Shown here: positions 1-5,753 of the stretch, one piece after another
Layout of the letters: each line of letters begins with the position of its first letter
Numbering within the stretch: position 1 is the stretch's first letter
NCBI GenBank assembly: GCA_002773475.1
Contig: PFBB01000016.1
Coordinates: 1-5,753 of the forward strand
Direction: 5' to 3'
Length of the DNA: 5,753 nt
Source of the DNA: Candidatus Harrisonbacteria bacterium CG10_big_fil_rev_8_21_14_0_10_44_23
GTDB taxonomy: Bacteria > Patescibacteriota > Minisyncoccia > UBA6257 > 1-14-0-10-44-23
The notes under the pieces: model-generated
Database searches by the model: none
Told to the model about the DNA's origin: nothing
The model's input: the letters and a program-made list of their open reading frames with translations, nothing else
Translations under genes and position numbers: made by a program

Positions 1-2291
1 ATAGAAAATGCGGGCGCAGTTTGGCCATTAATTAGCATGCGAAGATAGCAATTGAAGTTATCTATATTGATTAGATCGCGACGGGAAAAAACAGGGGAGA
101 ATTGTTTCTCTAGAAACTCTCCATCTTCAGTGCCGACTCGAAAAGCGGCAATTGAGCCAACGTTGCCAAAGACTCCTTTGCGGATTTCTTCGGACAGTTG
201 GTCAATAAATTGATGGGCCACCGTGAGGTTGAGCTGATATTTTCTGGCCTCAGACAGGATTGTTTCGATGGTGTTGGTGGTGACGTTTTGGAACTCGTCG
301 ATGTAGAGATAAAAAGGTTTGCGTTCCTCTTGAGAGAGGTCGGCGCGGCTGAAGGCGGCCATTAATATTTTGCCGACAATAATTAGTCCGATAAGCGAGG
401 AGTTGAGCTCTCCCAGCCTTCCCTTTGATAGATTAACTAAGAGAATCTTTTGTTGATCCATAATCTCGCGCATTCGGAAAGAAGATTTTTCTTGGGAGAC
501 AATTGGACGCATTATTTCGTTGGATAAGAAGGAGTCGAATTTAGAGGAGATGTAGGGGACGATATTTTGCAGGCTGGCTTCACCTCCGGCTTTTTCAGCG
601 ACTTCGCGCCAAAAAGTTTTGACTAATGGATTGGTGGTTTTTGAAAGCTTGAGATCGCGGAAGGCCTTATCAACAAATATGCGGTTAATCTCGAGCAGAG
701 TGTTTCCCGATTCTGGGTCGTCCATAACGAGGGCGGTGGCATTTCTAAAATACTGCTCAAACATTGGCCCACCGGCAGTCTTCATATCGTAGAGTTTATT
801 AAATATCTCAAGAAGCTCGTTGATGATAAAGGTTTTGTGCTCTGGAAATTTTGGATCGTATTCCAACAGGTTCATACCCATTGGGCGGTCAATGTCGGAT
901 GGATTAAAGTAAACCACGTCTTTAATTCGTTCTAGGGGAATTTGGGTAAGGATTTCTTCCACTCCATCACCGTGGGGATCGATAAAGCAGACTCCTTTGC
1001 CGGCCTGAATATCCTGAATAATCAGATTTTGGAGGAAAACAGACTTACCAGTTCCGGTTTGGCCGATTACATAAAAGTGGCGAGCGCGATCTTTTTCGCT
1101 CATACGCACCTCGCTCTCTACACCACGATAATTATTTAAACCTAGTAAAAGACCCTCTCGAGGGAGATTGGACGGCGCAGGGGCTAGTTTTGCCTTAGTG
1201 GTGGCTAAGTGAGGGACGGATAGGAAGGTGTTGGGGAGGTGGAAGATAGAGGCGAGCTCTTCGGTGGATAGATAGCTCTGGTTTAAGTTGCTGGGTAAGC
1301 GGAAGGAGAATTCATAGGCGAGTCTTTGCTTTTGCCGGCCGGTCTGAGATTTGGCGACTATCGAGTTTACATCGCCGTTGGCAAACTGGGTAAAAGGAGT
1401 AGTGATTTCCTGTAAAAGGCTATCGGCGCGTTCCTGAGTGGCGGCAGAGGCAAAGGCGCGAATGTTGGTGGTAAAAATGTTTTTAGAGCTTTTTTTCTGG
1501 AAACTTTCAATCAATTTTTCGTCAGTAGGGCCAAAACTGGCTTTTTCTTTTTGCTTGTCTTCCTCTTTCTGGGGAGCAGAAATTAAATTATCGTTTTTCT
1601 TAGCATGAGCTTCGGCTTCTTTGAGGCTCTTACCTTTTCTAAGATTGGAAAGAACTTTAGATAGATGGCTCGCAACTGAAGATGAGGCGGGTTGGAGAAT
1701 TAGTTGAATAGCAAGCCCTTCTTTATGGTCGCCCACCTTGGAGAAGGCGGTAATTAGGCTCGAGAGCGGATCAGACTCAAGGTTGTTGTAGTTTTTTATG
1801 GGGAAATAGCGATGCTTGCTTTTGATGTTGGCGGCGGCAACTTCACTGTCGGGACTGAAAATATTGTAATCCTTGCATGGCTCAATGTGTGCATCGGCAT
1901 AAATTCCGTGAATGGTCTTTTCTGCGCTGGGAGCATATCTTCGAGGTACGGCGACATAAAAGTGTAGCTCTTTTTCATTATTAGGGACGGCCATCTCGAG
2001 GGCGAAAAAAAGCGGTCCATAAAGGATTGATTTTAGACCGCTAACTTTTATGTTGGCTAACTGGGAGTAAAATTGTTCCATAAGGGATATTTTCTCCCTA
2101 ATTTCTGCTGTTGATATTTTTTCTCCCTCTTCTTGGAGAAGGCGGGGTAGCTGGATTTTGAAAAGCTGGAGTTGAAGAGACTTTGAGACCATGCCCCGCC
2201 GGAGGAGGCGCGATTTTAGGATTGCAATAAGTAGCGCGACGAGCGCTAGGGTAGAGACTAGAATTAATGCCGCAAAAAGAGCGCGTTCCAT
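1..2291 (-). CDS. Membrane-anchored type IV secretion-like ATPase (HerA/VirD4/TraG-type), C-terminus cut by window edge
   Basis: An open frame runs from ATG at 2291 to the left edge: 763 complete codons, no stop, no sign of a frameshift. Residues 4-26 form one hydrophobic membrane segment followed by basic residues, so the bulk should be cytoplasmic. Residues 30-400 are a poorly recognised N-terminal region with a charged Lys/Glu-rich linker near 215-270. The motor domain starts near 405: Walker A GQTGTGKS at 410-417, FIDPHGDG at 436-443, Walker B LYIDEFQN at about 662-669 with D665/E666, and a downstream AHQFIDQL segment at 692-699. This is the architecture of VirD4/TraG/HerA-type hexameric pumps that use ATP to move DNA or protein through a membrane pore; the substrate here is unknown. 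ATG 2291 is supported by an in-frame TAA at 2301-2303 with no other start between. It follows the coiled-coil gene by 4 bp. A VirB4/TraC-like role is the main alternative. The C-terminal tail is missing only because the window ends. Confidence 0.88.
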   Translation of the reverse strand, partial: MERALFAALILVSTLALVALLIAILKSRLLRRGMVSKSLQLQLFKIQLPRLLQEEGEKISTAEIREKISLMEQFYSQLANIKVSGLKSILYGPLFFALEMAVPNNEKELHFYVAVPRRYAPSAEKTIHGIYADAHIEPCKDYNIFSPDSEVAAANIKSKHRYFPIKNYNNLESDPLSSLITAFSKVGDHKEGLAIQLILQPASSSVASHLSKVLSNLRKGKSLKEAEAHAKKNDNLISAPQKEEDKQKEKASFGPTDEKLIESFQKKSSKNIFTTNIRAFASAATQERADSLLQEITTPFTQFANGDVNSIVAKSQTGRQKQRLAYEFSFRLPSNLNQSYLSTEELASIFHLPNTFLSVPHLATTKAKLAPAPSNLPREGLLLGLNNYRGVESEVRMSEKDRARHFYVIGQTGTGKSVFLQNLIIQDIQAGKGVCFIDPHGDGVEEILTQIPLERIKDVVYFNPSDIDRPMGMNLLEYDPKFPEHKTFIINELLEIFNKLYDMKTAGGPMFEQYFRNATALVMDDPESGNTLLEINRIFVDKAFRDLKLSKTTNPLVKTFWREVAEKAGGEASLQNIVPYISSKFDSFLSNEIMRPIVSQEKSSFRMREIMDQQKILLVNLSKGRLGELNSSLIGLIIVGKILMAAFSRADLSQEERKPFYLYIDEFQNVTTNTIETILSEARKYQLNLTVAHQFIDQLSEEIRKGVFGNVGSIAAFRVGTEDGEFLEKQFSPVFSRRDLINIDNFNCYLRMLINGQTAPAFS

Positions 2292-2295
2292 GGCT

Positions 2296-2703
2296 TTAAC
2301 TTATGATTTTTCGAGAATCGAGAAGTTTTTGATAATATTCATCTACTAAAACATCGTGCAGACGATCTTCGAGGTAGGGGTCGGAGAGTTTTTTGGCTTT
2401 TTCTACACTTGCTGTTAGGCCTTTATCAAAAGCCAATTGAACCAGCCCTTCGATGGTTTTGTCTTCTTCTTTTTGGTCGTCGTCTTTTTGAGAGGTGGTT
2501 GGAGCGATTGCGGCAGTATTAAAGTTTTCTACTTTTACTGACGATCCGGGGCTACCGGCGTGTTCTCGAAAGACATCTCTAAAAACTTCCTTTTCTGGGC
2601 GAGCCTCTTGGCCACTTTCAGCTAAAAATTTCTTTTTTGCTTCTAGCTTAATTTCTAAGTCCGAAATTTCTTTCTCTAATGTTTCTGGATTAGTTTCAAA
2701 CAT
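2296..2703 (-). CDS. Small coiled-coil protein, putative partner of the downstream ATPase
   Basis: This is a soluble, acidic 135-aa protein with no membrane segment or signal peptide. Residues 5-30 are a Glu/Lys-rich heptad-like helix, probably a short coiled coil. Residues 45-82 are a low-complexity, probably disordered linker containing DDDQKEEDK. Residues 84-130 form a compact predicted helical unit (GLVQLAFDKG, then DPYLEDRLHDVLVDEYYQKL) that looks like the conserved part. ATG 2703 is the only usable start: an in-frame TAA lies just upstream at 2719-2721 and there is no alternative start codon between. The Shine-Dalgarno signal is weak (AAAGA at best). Its TAA lies 4 bp before the ATPase start, so the two are almost certainly co-transcribed and probably translationally coupled. 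I recall similar small genes next to this ATPase type in Patescibacteria, but I cannot verify that here. Function is unknown; an adaptor or regulator of the motor is an inference. Confidence 0.75.
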   Translation of the reverse strand: MFETNPETLEKEISDLEIKLEAKKKFLAESGQEARPEKEVFRDVFREHAGSPGSSVKVENFNTAAIAPTTSQKDDDQKEEDKTIEGLVQLAFDKGLTASVEKAKKLSDPYLEDRLHDVLVDEYYQKLLDSRKIIS

Positions 2704-2732
2704 AAATTTAGTCTTTAGTTAAGGTTGATTTT

Positions 2733-2738
2733 ATTATA
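2733..2738 (-). promoter_or_regulatory. Putative -10 box (TATAAT) for the leftward operon
   Basis: A perfect TATAAT reads on the minus strand, ending 29 bases before the ATG at 2703. That gives a plausible 5' leader of about 20 nt. No good -35 is seen: the hexamer 17 bp upstream reads TACTTA. The surrounding 2727-2750 is AT-rich, so a chance match is possible. Confidence 0.38.
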
Positions 2739-2745
2739 TCATTAT

Positions 2746-2831
2746 GAATAAGAAGTAAGTAGTAAGAAGGGAGGAGCACGAAGAAGGGAAGGAGGAGGAA
2801 GAGAGAGGGAAAGGAAGGAATAAGAAGTAAG
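2746..2831 (+). repeat. 14-bp direct repeat (GAATAAGAAGTAAG), two copies
   Basis: Identical 14-mers lie at 2746-2759 and 2818-2831, 72 bp apart start to start, at either end of the purine tract. Each is followed by further AGTAAG-type units (AGTAAGAAG at 2761-2769 and at 2826-2834). The copies may be regulator sites or the product of slippage in a simple-sequence region. The low complexity makes chance or slippage more likely than in ordinary sequence. Confidence 0.6.
2780..2820 (+). repeat. 41-nt uninterrupted homopurine tract
   Basis: All 41 bases on the plus strand are A or G. The tract includes a perfect 14-nt mirror repeat at 2788-2801 (GAAGGAGGAGGAAG) and a second, 10-nt mirror at 2811-2820. 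Homopurine mirror repeats can adopt triplex (H-DNA) structures under supercoiling. It lies in the leader of the rightward operon or in its promoter region. Whether it has a function is not shown. Confidence 0.7.
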
Positions 2832-2841
2832 AAGTTGAAAT

Positions 2842-3366
2842 ATGAAGTGGGTAAAAAATATTGAGAAGAGAATGGCCAATCTGTGGCACAAAGAAGCATC
2901 GCGACTTCTTTTTAATATTTTGATTGCTTTTTTGTTGACGTTTATATTGGCTCACCTGTATTCATTGTTTGTTCCGTTCTATATTTTTATTTCTGGATAC
3001 CACATTCACCACTTTTATCACGGCATGTTCCTTTTAGCTGTGGCCGCGATTGGCGCGGTATTAACCAACAGGGGAAGGATTCACAACTTCCTAAGCTATG
3101 TCATCGGGGTGGGGTTGGGTTTAATTGTTGATGAATTAGGGCTATTATTAAGCTGCACTGGGGAGAGGTTGGATGTTTTTTGTAGCTACCACTTTCCTAG
3201 TCAGGTGGACTTTGTCGTTATTGTATCGCTAGTGCTGCTTTTATTTATCTTTTTTGGTGATAAGCCAATTCGCTGGTGTCTGCCAAAGAGTTGGCGTCCC
3301 AAAGAGAGTTTTAGTAAAAGCGTCTACTATAGTATAAGTCGGGCAATTAAAGAATTGAGAAAATAA
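2842..3366 (+). CDS. Four-helix integral membrane protein with His cluster, unknown function
   Basis: This 174-aa protein has four predicted membrane segments, near residues 23-43, 60-76, 84-104 and 122-138, with basic N- and C-terminal tails (the C-terminus is rich in Lys/Arg). At the start of segment 2 is YHIHHFYHG (53-61), giving histidines 54, 56, 57 and 60. Segment 3 carries the acidic pair D97/E98 within GLGLIVDELG. The loop between segments 3 and 4 has C105, C114 and H117. Buried His with Asp/Glu suggests a metal, heme or proton site, but this is inference, and I do not recognise a named family. ATG 2842 is the first possible start because an in-frame TGA sits at 2836-2838; ATG 2872 is a less likely alternative. 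No Shine-Dalgarno sequence lies at normal distance. The TAA is 1 bp before the fusion-protein ATG, so it is the first gene of the exporter operon and may be an accessory membrane component. Confidence 0.8.
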   Translation: MKWVKNIEKRMANLWHKEASRLLFNILIAFLLTFILAHLYSLFVPFYIFISGYHIHHFYHGMFLLAVAAIGAVLTNRGRIHNFLSYVIGVGLGLIVDELGLLLSCTGERLDVFCSYHFPSQVDFVVIVSLVLLLFIFFGDKPIRWCLPKSWRPKESFSKSVYYSISRAIKELRK

Positions 3367-3367
3367 T

Positions 3368-4891
3368 ATGAAAGGATTTTTGGGCTTTTTTAAGCGTCGA
3401 AGTAAGAAATTTTGGATAATAACCAGCGCAATTGTGCTGGTACTTTTAATAATTATCGGTACGGGTGGTGGAAACAAATATGAGACCGTGACGGTGGAAA
3501 AGAGGGACGTACAAGAAACCGTGACCGCGACTGGCAATATTCAAGCAAAAAATGCGGCTTCTTTGAGTTTTGAAGCAAGTGGAGTAATTGGCGAGTTGTT
3601 AGTTGAGGTTGGTGAGGGGGTAAAAAAGGGGCAGGTTTTGGCGCGACTTGAAGCAGGAGAGCTATATGATGCAGTTTTGCGAGCTAGGGCGGATTATGAC
3701 TCTGCGAGAACGAGCTTAACAAACGAAAGTCAGTCTTTCGCAGATCAGGGCGTATCTAACCAGCAATCCTTACAACAACTATATGATAATGCGCCCTCAG
3801 TCTTTTCCAACATCCTGACTTCAGCCCAGCAATCTTATGGAGCATTCCAGACATACTATTCTGGAGGTAGCAGCTTAATTTCGGAAATATCTGTAAACTT
3901 AAAGGAAAATACTTCCGCCAAGGAAGATATCGTTGATGCGGCGGAAGCGGCATATGGTCCAGCTAAAAGGGCGTTTGCTAGACTTGAAGCGCTTTTGGCC
4001 ACTTTGCCGGTTAGCGCTACTCGAGAAGAGATCGATGATACTTTGCAAAAAATCCGACCAGAGCTATTAACTTTGAGAGATTCGGTCAGCAAGCTGTCGA
4101 GGGTAATTAGTATCTTGGACACTGACTTGGTGACGGCAACTACGATTGAGGGATATAGAACTGAGGTGGCGGGCGTGCAGGATAAGATTGACCTAGCCCT
4201 AACTGCCGAGCTAGATTTAAGGAATGATATTGCCGATCAAGCAGTAAACAATACTTTGGCATACAACAACGCTCAAAGTGATTATCGAAGTGCGACTTCA
4301 GCCTTGTCCAGCAAGCAAGTTGCATTAAACGTCGCTCAAAGGCGTTTGTCTGACACGGTGTTAACTTCACCAATAGATGGAATAGTGGCTTCCGGAGATA
4401 GAGATGTCGGCGAATACGTCACCAGCGCGGATGAGATATTTTTTGTTATGCAAGGCGACAACCTAGAGGTGAGCGCCAACATTCCTGAGGTGGACATTGC
4501 TGACGTTGAGGCCGCACAAAAGATTATTGCTACTCTAGATGCATTTGGCTCAGATCAAGAATTTGATCTAGTAATTACAAAAATCGAGCCAGCCGAGACT
4601 ATTATTGATGGAGTGGTTTATTACAAGACCTTCTTTGAATTTGCCGAACTCGATCCACGGATCAGACCCGGTATGACAGTTAATCTAACAATGGTGGTTG
4701 CTGAGAAAAATAATGTGTTAACCCTTCCAAGGAGGGCGATAACTAGTTCAAAGAAAACTTTAGAGCTGGAGGTGCTCTCTGGTGGACGAGCGCAACCGAG
4801 AGAAATTGAGGTTGGGCTAAAGGGAGACTTTTATGTTGAGATCTTATCTGGTCTAAAATTGGGCGAAGAAGTGATTGTTGGAGAGAATTAA
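3368..4891 (+). CDS. Membrane fusion protein (HlyD/MacA/YknX-type adaptor of an ABC exporter)
   Basis: This 507-aa adaptor links an inner-membrane ABC permease to the cell exterior. A short basic start is followed by one membrane anchor (about 15-31, FWIITSAIVLVLLIIIG) with no lipobox, so the rest is extracytoplasmic. The first half of the lipoyl/barrel-sandwich domain is at about 48-95 (TVTATGNIQA, then GVIGELLVEVGEGVKKGQVL). The second half is at about 329-352 (TVLTSPIDGIVASGD, then VGEYV). Between them lies an unusually long, mostly helical insertion of about 230 residues. A beta-barrel domain follows at about 365-445 (with IRPGMTVNLT at 432-441), and then a membrane-proximal domain at about 446-507. 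E. coli MacA has 371 residues, so the extra length is mainly the insertion. The start has a weak GAGA 7 nt upstream and follows the previous TAA by 1 bp. The ATPase and permease genes downstream support a MacAB/YknXYZ-like complex. The exported substrate cannot be told from sequence. Confidence 0.92.
   Translation: MKGFLGFFKRRSKKFWIITSAIVLVLLIIIGTGGGNKYETVTVEKRDVQETVTATGNIQAKNAASLSFEASGVIGELLVEVGEGVKKGQVLARLEAGELYDAVLRARADYDSARTSLTNESQSFADQGVSNQQSLQQLYDNAPSVFSNILTSAQQSYGAFQTYYSGGSSLISEISVNLKENTSAKEDIVDAAEAAYGPAKRAFARLEALLATLPVSATREEIDDTLQKIRPELLTLRDSVSKLSRVISILDTDLVTATTIEGYRTEVAGVQDKIDLALTAELDLRNDIADQAVNNTLAYNNAQSDYRSATSALSSKQVALNVAQRRLSDTVLTSPIDGIVASGDRDVGEYVTSADEIFFVMQGDNLEVSANIPEVDIADVEAAQKIIATLDAFGSDQEFDLVITKIEPAETIIDGVVYYKTFFEFAELDPRIRPGMTVNLTMVVAEKNNVLTLPRRAITSSKKTLELEVLSGGRAQPREIEVGLKGDFYVEILSGLKLGEEVIVGEN
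4880..4885 (+). promoter_or_regulatory. Ribosome binding site deciding the ABC ATPase start
   Basis: GGAGAG lies inside the last codons of the fusion-protein gene, 10 nt before ATG 4896. It favours that ATG over the in-frame TTG codons at 4875 and 4878, which would overlap the upstream gene and have no such site in front. The short stop-to-start distance suggests translational coupling. Confidence 0.55.
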
Positions 4892-4895
4892 AGCC

Positions 4896-5615
4896 ATGTT
4901 GATTAAATTAGAAAAAGTTTCGAAAACCTACCAATCTGGTGAGGTAAAAACGGAGGCACTCAAAGGGGTAGATCTTGAAATCGAGGAGGGTGAGTTTGTG
5001 GCGATCATGGGCCCCTCGGGAAGTGGCAAATCAACCTTGATGCACATTCTGGGTTTTTTGGATCGGCCGACTGGTGGGGTTTATGAGTTTCAGGAGAAGG
5101 AGATTAAATATAAAGATGATGACTTTCTTGCGGACCTGAGGAATAAAAGTGCCGGATTTGTTTTTCAAGCCTTTAACCTTTTGCCGAGAACCACTGTCTT
5201 AGAGAATGTTGAATTGCCGCTGGTGTATGCGCAAATGGATAGGGAAAAGGCCCAAAAGAAAGCAAAAGAGGTGCTGGAGAAGGTTGGGATGTCGCACCGG
5301 ATCCATCATTTCTCTAATCAGCTCTCTGGTGGAGAAAAGCAAAGGGTGGCCATTGCGCGAGCCCTGATTAATGATCCAAAAGTTATTTTTGCGGATGAGC
5401 CAACTGGAAACCTGGATAGTAAGACTGGCTCACAAATTATGGAGATTTTGCAGGATTTAAATGATGATGAGAATCGAACGATTGTTCTAGTCACTCACGA
5501 AACATTTGCGGCTGAAGCGGCGAAGCGGATAATCGCCCTGAAAGATGGAGATATTGTGGAAGACAGGAAGGTAAGCAAGCGCAGGATCGCCAGAAAAGGA
5601 GAGTTTATAAAATAG
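4896..5615 (+). CDS. ABC transporter ATP-binding protein, MacB/LolD/FtsE family
   Basis: This 239-aa cytoplasmic ATPase powers the exporter formed with the neighbouring adaptor and permease. All ABC motifs are intact, counting from ATG 4896: Walker A GPSGSGKST at 39-47, Q-loop Q91 in FVFQAFNLLP, signature LSGGEKQ at 143-149, Walker B VIFADEP at 163-169 with catalytic E168, D-loop GNLDS at 171-175, and H-loop H201 in VTHE. The segments ILGFLDRPTGG and FADEPTGNLDS are typical of the MacB/LolD/YknY subgroup, whose partners are FtsX-type permeases. The C-terminus is a basic tail (224-239). The length is normal for stand-alone ATPases of this group, whereas E. coli MacB has the ATPase and permease fused. 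The 4-bp gap after the upstream TAA and 12 bp to the next ATG place it in the operon. A TTG start at 4875 would add seven residues but is less likely. Confidence 0.95.
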   Translation: MLIKLEKVSKTYQSGEVKTEALKGVDLEIEEGEFVAIMGPSGSGKSTLMHILGFLDRPTGGVYEFQEKEIKYKDDDFLADLRNKSAGFVFQAFNLLPRTTVLENVELPLVYAQMDREKAQKKAKEVLEKVGMSHRIHHFSNQLSGGEKQRVAIARALINDPKVIFADEPTGNLDSKTGSQIMEILQDLNDDENRTIVLVTHETFAAEAAKRIIALKDGDIVEDRKVSKRRIARKGEFIK

Positions 5616-5627
5616 CTAATCTATTTT

Positions 5628-5753
5628 ATGGATTTAGCTGAATATATTAAAGTAGCGTGGCGAACTATCTGGGCCAACAAGAGCCGAGCGGTTTTAACGA
5701 TGTTGGGAATTATTATCGGCATTAGCTCCTTTATTTTGGTCAACTCCTTAGGC
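5628..5753 (+). CDS. ABC transporter permease, MacB/FtsX-type, N-terminal fragment cut by window edge
   Basis: Only the first 42 codons are visible and the frame is open at the right edge. The visible part has the N-terminal pattern of MacB-type permeases: a short cytoplasmic amphipathic stretch (EYIKVAWRTIWANKSRA, 5-21) leading into the first membrane helix (LTMLGIIIGISSFILVNSLG, 23-42). MacB/FtsX-type permeases usually continue with a large extracytoplasmic domain and three more helices, which would lie beyond the window. It starts 12 bp after the ATPase stop in the same frame. No Shine-Dalgarno sequence lies at normal spacing; the nearest AGGAGAG is about 24 nt upstream. Its place right after the ATPase supports assignment as the membrane partner of that subunit and of the adaptor. 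Confidence 0.88.
   Translation, partial: MDLAEYIKVAWRTIWANKSRAVLTMLGIIIGISSFILVNSLG

Larger units (their letters stand above)
2704..2841. other. Divergent intergenic region between the two operons
   Basis: This 138-bp region separates the starts of the leftward and rightward operons and must carry both promoters unless the rightward one lies elsewhere. The left part (2704-2750) is AT-rich and holds the minus-strand TATAAT. The right part (2746-2841) is almost pure purine on the plus strand. For the rightward operon I see only a weak TTGATT (2725-2730) without a convincing -10 at normal spacing. Open frames read through this region on either strand are low-complexity and not credible genes. 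Confidence 0.6.

Noticed and set aside
942..1139. 65-codon plus-strand open frame
   Set aside because: It lies antisense to the motor domain of the ATPase over the Walker A region, and its translation resembles no protein I know.
1796..2020. 74-codon minus-strand open frame in another phase
   Set aside because: It overlaps the intact ATPase frame on the same strand. The ATPase frame reads continuously, so this is not a frameshifted remnant.
2495..2722. 75-codon plus-strand open frame across the small coiled-coil gene start
   Set aside because: It is antisense to the better-supported coiled-coil gene and compositionally a shadow.
2725..2753. Rightward promoter using TTGATT as the -35 box
   Set aside because: No convincing -10 hexamer lies at 16-18 bp spacing (ATAAGA or AATAAG at best), so it was not listed as a feature.
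2708..2955. Two minus-strand open frames, very rich in Ser, Leu, Phe and Pro, across the purine tract
   Set aside because: Their hydrophobic look comes from reading the polypyrimidine complement of the tract. They overlap the membrane-protein gene and the putative promoter.
3241..3537. 98-codon minus-strand open frame
   Set aside because: It is antisense to the junction of two well-supported genes with no independent support.
3756..4373. Three minus-strand open frames of 65-88 codons
   Set aside because: All are antisense shadows inside the long fusion-protein gene.
4875..4895. TTG start giving a seven-residue longer ABC ATPase
   Set aside because: ATG 4896 has GGAGAG 10 nt upstream and gives the usual family N-terminus (MLIKLEKVSKTY). 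The TTG start would overlap the upstream gene without its own ribosome site.

Overview
The window looks like chromosomal DNA of a small-genome bacterium, most plausibly of the Candidate Phyla Radiation (Patescibacteria). That placement is an inference. It rests on a membrane-anchored type IV secretion-like ATPase paired with a small coiled-coil gene, a layout I associate with that group, and on tightly packed genes with weak Shine-Dalgarno signals. The standard code fits: the genes end in TAA or TAG and no in-frame TGA is read through. There are no tRNA, rRNA, CRISPR or transposon signals.

Two gene clusters diverge from one 138-bp intergenic region (2704-2841). Leftward (minus strand) are a 135-aa coiled-coil protein (2703-2296) and, four bases after its stop, a large ATPase (from 2291, running off the left edge after 763 residues). 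The ATPase has one N-terminal membrane segment, a roughly 380-residue N-terminal region and a C-terminal HerA/VirD4/TraG-type motor domain with intact Walker A and B motifs. Together they look like the motor and partner of a DNA- or protein-moving membrane machine.

Rightward (plus strand) is a compact four-gene operon: a four-helix membrane protein of unknown function with a striking histidine cluster (2842-3366), a long HlyD/MacA-type membrane fusion protein (3368-4891), a MacB/LolD-type ABC ATPase (4896-5615), and the start of a MacB/FtsX-type permease (5628 to the right edge). The last three make a MacAB/YknXYZ-like tripartite exporter or membrane-stress transporter. The first gene sits 1 bp upstream of the fusion protein and is probably co-translated with it.

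The divergent intergenic region holds a TATAAT box facing left, a tract of 41 consecutive purines on the plus strand, and a 14-bp direct repeat flanking that tract. No gene-free stretch exceeds 300 bases. The most interesting unexplained item is the His/Asp/Glu-rich membrane protein heading the exporter operon.
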